41,009 nucleotides of DNA, from positions 1 through 41,009 of the forward strand of contig CAMARK010000040.1 of NCBI GenBank assembly GCA_945860205.1, in the 5' to 3' direction. The notes under the pieces were generated by a model, which saw only the letters and a program-made list of their open reading frames with translations, did not search any database and was not told where the DNA came from. The stretch comes from Reyranella massiliensis 521 (GTDB taxonomy: Bacteria > Pseudomonadota > Alphaproteobacteria > Reyranellales > Reyranellaceae). Below, piece after piece: positions 16,197-25,495 of this stretch (position 1 is its first letter; the number at the start of each line of letters is the position of its first letter). Position numbers and translations under genes: made by a program.

Positions 16197-16721
16197 TCAG
16201 GCGGCCTGAGTCGCCGTTTCGGCCGCCTTGATGTTCGAGCGCTTGATGCGGTCCAAGTTCTCGCCCTCGATGCGCACCAGCTTGGTGAGTCCGTCGCGCT
16301 TGGGCGAGTGGACGACCCCGACATCGTAGAAATGAGCGTCGCCCGGCCGCATCACGTAGGACTTCTCCGGCGTCACCAGGGCAGGGGCCTCGCCCTCGCC
16401 CTTCTTCACGATGCGCCAGTCGGTCATCTCGGTGTCGCCGACCGCAAGACCATAGATCGCCCAGCTCGGACCATGATCGTGCGGGGCACCATGCGCCGGC
16501 TTCTCGTAAACATGGCCGCAGATGCAGAAGCCCAGCTCCGGGTCCTCGTAGAGCACCTTGCGCGGCTTGCACTGCTCGGCCGTCAGATGTTTGGCGACGA
16601 AATCCTCGTCGCGCAGGACCTTCTCGACGATCGTGCAGATCGCCTGCTTGCCGGCGAGGCCGGCATCGGCTTTCAGGGCGGCGCGGATATCGGTGCTCAG
16701 CTGCTCGAGCGTAATGGCCAT
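16197..16721 (-). CDS. Cysteine-dioxygenase-like cupin
   Basis: The 174-residue protein shows a cupin metal site: HGAPHDHGPSWAIYG (H81 and H83) and a later histidine H138 (GVVHSP), matching the three-His iron site of thiol dioxygenases. H77 also lies near the site. Relatives oxidise cysteine or 3-mercaptopropionate to sulfinates. The distance between the first two histidines and the third, and the Gly/Asp-rich turn before the third, fit the family. GGAGGAAG precedes the ATG. Two cysteines (GFCICGH) lie just before the motif. The next gene is OsmC. The thiol substrate cannot be told from sequence alone. Confidence 0.7.
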   Translation of the reverse strand: MAITLEQLSTDIRAALKADAGLAGKQAICTIVEKVLRDEDFVAKHLTAEQCKPRKVLYEDPELGFCICGHVYEKPAHGAPHDHGPSWAIYGLAVGDTEMTDWRIVKKGEGEAPALVTPEKSYVMRPGDAHFYDVGVVHSPKRDGLTKLVRIEGENLDRIKRSNIKAAETATQAA

Positions 16722-16773
16722 GATCTTCCTCCAGCGAAGGGATTTGTTATGTGGGCCGGGCCTCTGGCCAGCG

Positions 16774-17577
16774 TCAAGGGCGCACGACCTGGTTGGTCAC
16801 CGCGCCGCCTGTCGCCGTCCGGCCGCCATCGACGACGAACTGGCCGCCGGTCGTGTTGGCGGCGAGGTCCGAGCAGAGGAACAGGACCATGTTGGCGATT
16901 TCCTCCACCGTCGAGTAGCGCCCGCTCGGCAGTGCGGCCTGGTAGCGCGCATTCACCGCGTCGGGATTGCCGGGGTCGATCTGCTTCTCCAGCGCGTGGA
17001 TCATGCGTGTGTCGACGGGCCCCGGGCACACCGCGTTCACGCGGATGCCCTGGCGCGCGACTTCGCCCGCCGAAGCCTTGGTGAGGCCGATCACGGCGTG
17101 CTTCGAGGCCACGTAGGCCGGCATGCCGGGTGACCCGACCAGGCCTGCGACCGAGGCGGTGTTGACCACCGCGCCGCTGCCCTGGCGGATCATTTCCGGC
17201 AGGACGTGGCGCAACCCCAGGAACACGCCCTTCAAGTTGACCCCGATCACGGCATCGAACATCGCCTCGTCATACTCGGCCGTCGGCGCCAGCTTTCCCT
17301 CGATGCCGGCATTGTTGAAGAAGCAGTCGATCCGCCCGAATTTGTCGATCGCCGTCTTCACGTAGGCTTTTACGTCATCGGATTTGGTGACGTCGGCGAT
17401 GACGGCCGTGGCCTCGCCGCCGTTCTGGCGGATGATGCCCGCCGTTGCCTCCGCCGCCGCGCCATCGCGGTCGACCACCACCACCTTGGCCCCGTACCGG
17501 GCGAAGCCGACCGATGCTGCGCGGCCGATCCCGTTGCCGCCGCCGGTGATCAAGGCGACCTTTCCAGTGAAATCCAT
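16774..17577 (-). CDS. SDR-family NAD(H)-dependent oxidoreductase
   Basis: The 267-residue classical short-chain dehydrogenase has the cofactor motif TGGGNGIG (11-18), NNAG (88-91), and the catalytic residues N114, S142, Y155 and K159 (AYVASKH). D36 at the end of the second strand points to NAD(H) rather than NADP(H). It could oxidise an alcohol or reduce a ketone; the substrate is unknown. It is divergent from the TauD-type gene with 51 bases between starts. The C-terminus (GGAVTNQVVRP) is a little longer than usual. Confidence 0.9.
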   Translation of the reverse strand: MDFTGKVALITGGGNGIGRAASVGFARYGAKVVVVDRDGAAAEATAGIIRQNGGEATAVIADVTKSDDVKAYVKTAIDKFGRIDCFFNNAGIEGKLAPTAEYDEAMFDAVIGVNLKGVFLGLRHVLPEMIRQGSGAVVNTASVAGLVGSPGMPAYVASKHAVIGLTKASAGEVARQGIRVNAVCPGPVDTRMIHALEKQIDPGNPDAVNARYQAALPSGRYSTVEEIANMVLFLCSDLAANTTGGQFVVDGGRTATGGAVTNQVVRP

Positions 17578-17628
17578 CGTTCCTGCCCCTTGTCCAATGC
17601 TCCGGGAAGTCTACCATCGGCAACCGTC

Positions 17629-18513
17629 ATGACCATCACCGTCACACCCATCACGGTCATCCCGAGGCATCCAGCTCTCGGTGCAGAAATCCGCGGGGTC
17701 GACATGCGCCGGCCGCTGGATGCGGCAACGGTCCAGGCCGTGAGCGACGCCTGGATGAAGCATCTGGTCCTGGTGTTTCCCGACCAGCGCATCACCGACC
17801 AGGAGCACGTAGGCTTCACCCGCCATTTCGGCGAGCCCGAGATCTTCCACCAGACGTCGCTTCATCTACGTTCTGACCGGGTGAAGGAAATCTTCCTGGT
17901 CTCGAACGTCGATGACCAGGATCGCCTGCTGGCGCCCTCGGCGCCGTCGCAGAAGCAGCTCTCCTCGTCGCGGATGTGGCACACCGATTCGAGCTATCGG
18001 CCGACGCCTAGCATCGGCTCGCTGTTGCACGGCATCGAAATCAGCCGGACCGGCGGCATCACCCAGTTCATCAACATGTACCGCGTCTACGACGACCTGC
18101 CGGACAGCCTGCGCCGCCAGGTTGAAGGCCGCCGCGCACGGCACGACTTCAGCATGCTGCACCGGCTGGTGGGATCGCCGCCGCCGACGCCGGCAGAGCA
18201 GGCCGCGATGCCGCCGGTCTGGCACCCGATGGTGCGGCGCCATCCCGTCACCGGTGCCAGGTCGCTCTACGTCAGCTCGATCTACAACGACGCGGTCGAG
18301 GGTCTCGACGAGGACGCGGCGCGCAAACTGATCGAGGATCTGTCGGAATTCGCGGCCCAGCCGCAATATATGTACCGGCATGTCTGGGAGCCTGACGACG
18401 TGCTGATGTGGGACAACCGCTGCACCGTCCACGCCGTCACCCCGCACGACCCCGGCGAACGCCGCGTCATGCACCGCACGACCATCGTGGGTACCGAACC
18501 GGTCCTGGTCTGA
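17629..18513 (+). CDS. TauD/TfdA-family Fe(II)/2-oxoglutarate dioxygenase
   Basis: The 294-residue protein has the iron triad H118 and D120 (MWHTDSS) and H268 (CTVHAVTPHD), plus the 2-oxoglutarate-binding arginine R283 (VMHRTTI). These enzymes hydroxylate taurine, sulfonates, sulfates or phenoxyacetates. The start at 17629 gives MTITVTPITV; the longer frame runs back into the SDR gene. Length matches TauD. The nearby thiol dioxygenase-like cupin makes a sulfur compound an attractive guess, but TauD relatives have very varied substrates. Confidence 0.9.
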   Translation: MTITVTPITVIPRHPALGAEIRGVDMRRPLDAATVQAVSDAWMKHLVLVFPDQRITDQEHVGFTRHFGEPEIFHQTSLHLRSDRVKEIFLVSNVDDQDRLLAPSAPSQKQLSSSRMWHTDSSYRPTPSIGSLLHGIEISRTGGITQFINMYRVYDDLPDSLRRQVEGRRARHDFSMLHRLVGSPPPTPAEQAAMPPVWHPMVRRHPVTGARSLYVSSIYNDAVEGLDEDAARKLIEDLSEFAAQPQYMYRHVWEPDDVLMWDNRCTVHAVTPHDPGERRVMHRTTIVGTEPVLV

Positions 18514-18620
18514 GCGGACATAATAGTGCCGCCGACACCTTGAACGGCGGCCCTTTCGCCCTAACATAGCGGCGGTTGGCTTGCCCCGACTTGGCCAGGC
18601 CCGGCACAGGGATACGAAAA

Positions 18621-19610
18621 ATGAAGAACAGTCGTTGGCTCGCGGTTATCGCCGCTCTCATCATCGTGGCGCCTTCCCTGGCGCCGTCCTCGGCCGACGC
18701 GCGCGCTGGCGCGGGCGGGAGTTCCGGCAGCCGCGGCGGCAAGACCGATCAGGCGCCTGCGCCCACGCAGACGGCGCCGACCACGAAGCCCGTGGAACGC
18801 AGCACGACGCCGGCGCAAAAGCCGGCGGCAACTACCCCGGCCTCTGCTGCGGCGCAGCCCGGTGGCTTCATGTCGCGTAACCCGTTCCTCTCCGGCCTGA
18901 TGGGCGGCATGCTGGGCGCCGGCCTGATCGGCATGATGTTCGGCGGCGGCTTTGCCGGCGGCCTCGGCGGCGCGTCCGGCATGCTGGGCCTGCTTGTGCA
19001 GCTGCTGCTGATCGGCGGCCTCGCCTATCTCGCCGTCCGGCTGTGGCGCGCGAGAAGCGGCGCCCCGGCACAGGCGGCCGGTCCGGCTCACGCCTATTCC
19101 GCCGCGACGCCCCGGACGGCCGAGCCGCCGATGGCGCGCCAAGCACTTGGCGCTGGTCTCGGCACCGGTGTAGGTGCGGCCGCTCTGGCGAGCAGCGCTT
19201 CCGCGCAACTCGCGATCACTGGCGACGATTACACCGCTTTCGAGACGCTGCTGGCCGACGTTCAGTCGGCCTACAGCAAAGGCGACCTCACAAGGATGCG
19301 CGCCCTCGTGACGCCGGAGATGCTGGGCTACTTCTCGGAAGAGCTGTCGGCCAATGCAAGCCGTGGCGTCGAGAACAAGATCGAGGCGGTGAAGCTCGAG
19401 CAGGGCGACCTGTCGGAAGCCTGGAGCGAAGCCGGTCTCGACTACGCCACCGTCGCCATGCGCTTCAGCATGACCGATGTCACCCGCACGCTCGCCGACG
19501 GCAAGGTCGTCGCCGGCAACGACACGGCGCGTACCGAGGCCACGGAGATCTGGACCTTCCTGCGCAGCCGCGGCGGCAATTGGATCCTGTCGGCCATCCA
19601 GCAGACCTGA
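18621..19610 (+). CDS. Tim44-like domain membrane protein
   Basis: The 329-residue protein starts MKNSRWLAVIAALIIVAPS, a signal peptide or anchor. A Gly/Ser/Pro/Thr-rich stretch follows (about 28-82), then two membrane segments, one very Gly- and Met-rich (GGMLGAGLIGMMFGGG, about 95-118) and one at 121-140. A C-terminal Tim44-like domain ends in TEIWTFLRSRGGNWILSAIQQ. Bacterial Tim44-like proteins share the NTF2-like fold of the mitochondrial import component and may bind membranes. The ATG at 18621 gives the signal sequence directly. The role in bacteria is poorly known. Confidence 0.85.
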   Translation: MKNSRWLAVIAALIIVAPSLAPSSADARAGAGGSSGSRGGKTDQAPAPTQTAPTTKPVERSTTPAQKPAATTPASAAAQPGGFMSRNPFLSGLMGGMLGAGLIGMMFGGGFAGGLGGASGMLGLLVQLLLIGGLAYLAVRLWRARSGAPAQAAGPAHAYSAATPRTAEPPMARQALGAGLGTGVGAAALASSASAQLAITGDDYTAFETLLADVQSAYSKGDLTRMRALVTPEMLGYFSEELSANASRGVENKIEAVKLEQGDLSEAWSEAGLDYATVAMRFSMTDVTRTLADGKVVAGNDTARTEATEIWTFLRSRGGNWILSAIQQT

Positions 19611-19829
19611 TGATAGGCTCGTACTGACGGCCTGCTGACCTCTGGCGCGTGCGTTCGCAGCCTTGAGCGAGCGCAGCGCATCCATGTCATTCGAACATGT
19701 GACGCGGTAACCCGGTCGGCCGCGTCGTGCTTTACGGCGGGCAGCATCCTGATGACCCTGTTGCAAATGTTGGCGTCGTCGCCGAAAACTTCTGGATGTG
19801 CCTTGCCTTCGGACCGGCAAGCAGAACGG

Positions 19830-19877
19830 ATCAATCGCTGCAGTCCGGCTGCTATCAATCGCTGCAGTCCGGCTGCT
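19830..19877. repeat. Two perfect tandem copies of a 24-bp unit
   Basis: The 24-base unit beginning ATCAATCGCTGC occupies 19830-19853 and 19854-19877 with no mismatch. The second copy ends one base before the -35 of the peptide-transporter promoter, so it may be a duplicated activator site or a recent slippage event. Confidence 0.9.
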
Positions 19878-19878
19878 A

Positions 19879-19906
19879 TTGACAAGTTTTCGAAGCGACC
19901 GATAGT
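19879..19906 (+). promoter_or_regulatory. Promoter of the peptide ABC operon
   Basis: A consensus -35 TTGACA (19879-19884) is followed after 16 bases by GATAGT (19901-19906). The start site would fall near 19914, about 55 bases before the ATG of the binding protein gene. Confidence 0.6.
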
Positions 19907-19912
19907 CGCTTC
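19892..19912. promoter_or_regulatory. Operator-like inverted repeat over the -10
   Basis: GAAGCGAC (19892-19899) and GTCGCTTC (19905-19912) are perfect inverse copies around CGATA. The -10 hexamer lies inside the repeat, so a dimeric regulator bound there would block RNA polymerase. Confidence 0.5.
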
Positions 19913-19968
19913 AACGTCAGTTGAGTCTCAAGAACCAACAACGCTCGGTCGACCTTAGGGAGGTCCCC

Positions 19969-21606
19969 ATGCTCCGGCATCTCGTGAGAACCGTGACGCT
20001 CGCCGTCGCGCTGGCCATCGCTGCCACGGCGCCGCTTGGTGCCCAGGACCAGAAAGGCACGCTCGTTTTCGCCGTCGAATCGCTCGGCGCGCAGACACTC
20101 GACCCGATCCTCGAAGGGCGGCCGGGCAACGCGGTCTACCAGGCGGTCATGTACGACTCGCTGGTCGGCTTCAACCTCGAGAAAGGCGGCGTCGGCCCCG
20201 GCGTCGCCGAGCGCTGGGAGATGACTCCTGACGGGCTCACTTGGACCTTCTTCATCCGGCCTGGGCAGACATTCCACAACGGCGACAAACTCACGGCGCA
20301 CGACGTCAAGTTCAGCCTCGAGCGCCAGATGGGTCCGGGCTCGCTGGCCGCTGCCGCGGCTACAATGAAGCGCATCATCAAGAGCATAGAAGTGGTCGAC
20401 GAGCTCACGGTTAAGGTGAACACCACCAGCCCGCAGATCGGCTTGCCGGCCAGCCTGTCGCGCGCCGTGGCGCCCGAGGGCGCCATCATGCCCAAGAACT
20501 ACATCGAGAAGGTGGGCGACGAGGAGTTCCGCAAGAAGCCGATCGGCAGCGGGCCGTGGAAATTCGTGCGCAACGTGCCGGGTGACCGCATCGAATTCAC
20601 CGCCGTCGCCAAACATTGGCGCGGCACGCCGCACTTCAAGGATCTGCACATGCTGCTGGTCCCGGAGGAAAGCACACGCGTGGCCATGGTGCGCACCGGC
20701 GAGGCGGCGATCGCCTCGATCGGGCCCGAGGCCATGCTCGGCGCCGCGCGCGCCGGGCTGGAGGTGCTGTCGGTGCCCGGCACGATGCAGGCGATCTTCC
20801 AGTTCTGGGGCACCTACAAGCCCGAGGTGAAGGATTCGCCGATCGCCAAGGTGCGCGTGCGCCAGGCGCTGTCGCTGGCGATCGATCGCAAGCAGGTGAT
20901 CGAGCACGTCATGAACGGCAAAGCGCGGATGCCGTATCCCTTCTCGACCTTCGGCTACACCGACTATTTCAGCGCCGATCGCTGGGAGAAATGGGCGGCC
21001 GAGGCCTACCGCTACGATCCCGTCCTGGCGAAGAAGATCCTCGCCGAAGAAGGCTATCCCAACGGCTTCGAGCTGAAGTTCGCCAACACGGCGTTGCCGG
21101 GCACGCAGTTCATGGTCGATATCGGCACTGCCATCGCCGACATGTGGACCAAGGTCGGCGTCAAGGTGACGCTCAAGCACTACGAGTGGGGCTCATTCGC
21201 GCCGATGGAACGCGGCGACCAGGCACCGCTCATCGGCTGGGCCTCGATGTACCGCACGGCCGGCCGGCCCGACGCGCCGTGGCGCTACAACGGCGCCTTC
21301 TCGCCCGACAGCACGCAGCGTCTCCTGGGCGACAAGGAAAACTGTCCGCAGGACTGCCAGGAGTTCGTGAAGACCTACCAGGCCCTGGGGTCCGAGCTCG
21401 ACAAGGACAAGCGCACGGCGCTGACCGATCGCATGGTCGAGATCACCTCCAATTCCTGGACGGTGATCCCGATCATCGAAGGCATGGGGTACTACGCGAT
21501 CAATACCAAGAAGGTCGGGCAGTTCAATCCGATCCCCGGCCGGCACGAGCTGGGCGACGTATTCGAGCGCATGCCGCGCCCGGAGCAGAAGCCCTGGAAG
21601 AAGTGA
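19969..21606 (+). CDS. Peptide/nickel-type ABC transporter substrate-binding protein
   Basis: The 545-residue protein is a family 5 solute-binding protein. It has a signal peptide (cleavage after about A25), then typical segments such as LAPILEG-like TLDPILEGRPGN, ERWEMTPDGLTWTFFIRPG and FHNGDKLTAHDVKFSLERQ. Relatives capture di- or oligopeptides, opines, nickel chelates or glycosides in the periplasm. The start at 19969 follows AGGGAGGT. It is first in an operon with two permeases, two ATPases and a CoA-transferase. The ligand cannot be told from sequence. Confidence 0.92.
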   Translation: MLRHLVRTVTLAVALAIAATAPLGAQDQKGTLVFAVESLGAQTLDPILEGRPGNAVYQAVMYDSLVGFNLEKGGVGPGVAERWEMTPDGLTWTFFIRPGQTFHNGDKLTAHDVKFSLERQMGPGSLAAAAATMKRIIKSIEVVDELTVKVNTTSPQIGLPASLSRAVAPEGAIMPKNYIEKVGDEEFRKKPIGSGPWKFVRNVPGDRIEFTAVAKHWRGTPHFKDLHMLLVPEESTRVAMVRTGEAAIASIGPEAMLGAARAGLEVLSVPGTMQAIFQFWGTYKPEVKDSPIAKVRVRQALSLAIDRKQVIEHVMNGKARMPYPFSTFGYTDYFSADRWEKWAAEAYRYDPVLAKKILAEEGYPNGFELKFANTALPGTQFMVDIGTAIADMWTKVGVKVTLKHYEWGSFAPMERGDQAPLIGWASMYRTAGRPDAPWRYNGAFSPDSTQRLLGDKENCPQDCQEFVKTYQALGSELDKDKRTALTDRMVEITSNSWTVIPIIEGMGYYAINTKKVGQFNPIPGRHELGDVFERMPRPEQKPWKK

Positions 21607-21634
21607 GGCTGACGCAGACGATGGCAGGCGCGCC

Positions 21635-22552
21635 ATGAAGCGCTACATCGCGCGCCGCCTGATGCAGGGCGTGATCCTGCTCTTCATGGTGGCGACGATT
21701 GTCTTCTTTCTGGGCCGGCTGACCGGCAATCCTGTAGATCTGATGCTGCCCGAGGATGCCACGGCCGAGGATCGCGCAGCGCTCACCCAGACGCTCGGTC
21801 TCGACGGTCCGATCCTCGATCAGTATGCGATCTTCGTCGGCAAGGCGATGCACGGCGATCTCGGCATGTCGATCCGCATGAAGCAGCCAGCGGCCGAGGC
21901 CTTCTTCGACCGCCTGCCCAACACGCTCGTGCTCATCCCGTGGGCGATCCTGCTGGGCATGATCCTTGGTATTCCTTTGGGCGTGGTGGCAGCGGTCAAC
22001 CGCGGCGGCATGCTCGACCGCGCGGCGGGCACGGTCGCGGTGCTGGGCGTCGCCATGCCGAGCTTTTGGCTGGGCGTGCTGCTGATCTTCGTCTTCAGCG
22101 TCGAATTGGGCTGGCTGCCGTCCGGGCGCATGGGCGGGCCGTCGCATTACATCCTGCCGGTCATCACACTGGGCACGTTCCTCGTCGCCGGCTTCATGCG
22201 CATCACACGTTCGGCCATGCTGGAGGTGATGGAGAGCGAGTTCGTCAAGCTCGCGCGCATCAAGGGGTTGAGTGAAGCCACCGTGATCTGGAAGCATTGC
22301 CTGCGCAACGCGCTGATCCCGGTGCTGACCCTGTGGGGCGTGTTCGTCGGCAACTTGATCACCGGCGCCATCGTGACCGAGACCGTGTTCGCCTGGCCCG
22401 GTATCGGGCGCCTCACCTATGAGGCGGTGATCTACCGCGACTTTCCGCTGTTGCAGGCGGTGATCATCCTGAAATCGATCCTGATCCTGTCCATCAACCT
22501 CGGCGTCGACATCCTCTATGCCTATGTCGATCCGCGTATCCGGCTCGCCTGA
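21635..22552 (+). CDS. Peptide-type ABC transporter permease (DppB family)
   Basis: The 305-residue membrane protein shows the DppB pattern: N-terminal MKRYIARRLMQGVILLFMVA, a periplasmic stretch with GLDGPILDQYAIF, and the ATPase-contact loop EFVKLARIKGLSEATVIWKH. The end (LGVDILYAYVDPRIRLA) is the family hallmark. About six membrane helices are expected. It starts 28 bases after the binding protein gene and is followed two bases later by the partner permease. Confidence 0.93.
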   Translation: MKRYIARRLMQGVILLFMVATIVFFLGRLTGNPVDLMLPEDATAEDRAALTQTLGLDGPILDQYAIFVGKAMHGDLGMSIRMKQPAAEAFFDRLPNTLVLIPWAILLGMILGIPLGVVAAVNRGGMLDRAAGTVAVLGVAMPSFWLGVLLIFVFSVELGWLPSGRMGGPSHYILPVITLGTFLVAGFMRITRSAMLEVMESEFVKLARIKGLSEATVIWKHCLRNALIPVLTLWGVFVGNLITGAIVTETVFAWPGIGRLTYEAVIYRDFPLLQAVIILKSILILSINLGVDILYAYVDPRIRLA

Positions 22553-22554
22553 CC

Positions 22555-23477
22555 ATGGCCATCGCTGAACGTCCACCTCCGACTGAAGCTGTAACGCCGC
22601 GGCTCTCGCTGTGGCGCCTTGTCTGGCCGGCGAGGGTTCCCGGCCGGTTCAGGCGCACTGCGCGTGTGCCCTGGATACCGATCGCGATCATCGTGGTGAT
22701 CGTCATCATGGCGGTCTTCGCGCCGCTCTTGGCGCCCTATTCGCCGATCGACCAGACGCTGCGCGACAAGCTGCTGCCGCCGGCCTGGATGGCGGGTGGC
22801 AGCGACAAGTATTTTCTCGGCACCGACGCCTTCGGCCGCGACATCCTGAGCCGTCTCATCTACGGCGCGCGGGTCAGCCTGCTGGTGGCGCTGCTCGCGT
22901 TGACCGCAGGCGGCGGTGTCGGCCTCGCCGTCGGCATCGTCGCGGGTTATGTCGGCGGCGCGGTCGACAGCATACTGATGCGCCTGGTCGATGCGGCCTT
23001 CACTTTCCCGGCCATCCTGTTCGCACTGCTGCTCGCCGTCACCATGGGCCAGGGCTTCGGCACCTTGGTGATCGCCATCAGCCTGCTGCTGTGGGCGAGC
23101 TTCGCGCGCGTCATCAGGGGCGAGGTGCTGTCGCTCAGGCAGCGCGACTTCGTGGCGCTCGCCCGGGTGCGCGGCTGCTCGGCCCTTCGCATCATGGTGA
23201 CGCACATCCTGCCCAACGTACTCAACACCTTCATGGTCCTGGTCACGCTCAACATCGGCGTCGTGATCATCGCCGAGGCGACGCTGAGCTTCCTCGGCGC
23301 CGGCATCCCGCCGCCGACGCCGACCTGGGGCCTGATGATCTCCGAGGGGCGCGGGCGCATCGCGGAAGCCTGGTGGGTGGCGCTGATCCCGGGCATAGCC
23401 ATCACGCTGATGGTGCTCTCGGTCAACCTGTTCGGCGACTGGATGCGCGACCGGCTCGATCCGAGGCTGCGCCAGCT

Positions 23478-23481
<4 letters not shown>
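22555..23481 (+). CDS. Peptide-type ABC transporter permease (DppC family)
   Basis: The 308-residue protein has the N-terminal cytoplasmic tail and first helix of DppC permeases. These are followed by FLGTDAFGRDILSRLIYGAR (the family signature) and the ATPase-contact loop RDFVALARVRGCSALRIMVT. The end, NLFGDWMRDRLDPRLRQL, is typical. It forms the channel with the DppB-type permease. Its stop overlaps the start of the first ATPase gene (ATGA), showing coupled translation. Confidence 0.93.
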
Positions 23482-24463
<982 letters not shown>

Positions 24464-24467
<4 letters not shown>

Positions 24468-25483
24468 GCGCCGCGCTCCAGGATCAGGGCCAGGATCAGG
24501 ACCAGCCGCTGTTGCGCGTGGAGGGCGTGCGTAAGCATTTCGCTTTCACCAAGGGCATCCTGTTCGCCAAGACACTGGGCCACGTCAAGGCGGTGGACGA
24601 TGTTTCCTTCGACATAAGGGCGGGCGAAACGCTCGGCCTGGTGGGCGAGTCGGGCTGCGGCAAGACCACGACGTCGCGGATGATCCTCAATCTCGAGGAG
24701 CCGACCGAGGGTCGTATCCTGCTCGAGGGCGAGCCGATCCACGCCCTGAAAGGCGAGGCGCTCAAGGCTTACCGCGCCAAGGTGCAGGCGGTGTTCCAGG
24801 ATCCCTGGTCGTCGCTCAACCCGCGCATGAAAGTGGGCCGCACCATCGCCGAATCGCTGATCGTCAATGCCTCGGGAGATCGGGCCTGGCGAGACCAGGC
24901 GAGGATCGACGAACGGGTGCGCGAGCTCCTGCTCCAGGTCGGCCTGCGGCCGGAACAGGCGCAGCAGTATCCGCACGAGTTCAGCGGCGGTCAGCGCCAG
25001 CGCGTGGCGCTCGCCGCGGCGCTGGCATCGCGGCCGAAGCTGATCGTGCTCGACGAGCCGGTCTCGGCGCTTGACGTGTCGATCCGTGCCCAGATGATGA
25101 ACCTCCTGAAGGACATCCAGGCACAGGACGACGTGGCTTACCTGCTGGTGGCCCACGATCTCGCCACCGTGCGCCATATGGCCGACCATACGGTGGTGAT
25201 GTATCTCGGCAAGATCGTCGAGAAGGCGCCGACCGCTTCCCTGTTCGAGGATGTCCGCCATCCCTACACCAAGGCGCTGTTCTCGGCCGTCCTGGTGGCG
25301 TGGCCGGGGCGAGGCGAGGAGGAAGTCGAGCTCAAGGGCGAGGTGCCGTCGCCGCTCGATCCGCCGTCCGGTTGTCGTTTCCATACGCGCTGCCCCTATG
25401 TCATGCCGCAGTGCTCGCAGCGGGAGCCGGCGCTGCGCGAGGTCTCGCCCGGCCACTTCGTCGCCTGTTACCTGTTCGAATAG
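24464..25483 (+). CDS. Peptide-type ABC transporter ATP-binding protein (DppF family)
   Basis: The 339-residue ATPase has Walker [10 protein letters not shown], signature FSGGQRQR, Walker [13 protein letters not shown] and the switch histidine (VAHDLA). It ends with the oligopeptide extension ([15 protein letters not shown]). The start at 24464 overlaps the DppD-type stop (ATGA). A Gln/Asp-rich stretch (QDQGQDQDQ) near the N-terminus is unusual. It forms a heterodimer with the preceding ATPase. Confidence 0.93.
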
Positions 25484-25495
25484 GAGAAAGCGTCA

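Larger units (their letters stand above)
19611..19968. other. Intergenic region with promoter elements
   Basis: No convincing gene lies in these 358 bases; the minus-strand frame across it has poor composition. Its first 220 bases show nothing I can name. The last 140 hold a 24-bp tandem duplication, a promoter and an inverted repeat, listed separately. Confidence 0.6.

Noticed and set aside
19611..19830. Possible tRNA-like stretch with GTTCGAA-like bases near 19690
   Set aside because: No cloverleaf with a proper acceptor and anticodon stem could be drawn.
19442..19885. 147-codon minus-strand frame over the 24-bp tandem repeat
   Set aside because: It begins in the repeat, overlaps the Tim44-like gene and has no ribosome-binding site or natural composition.
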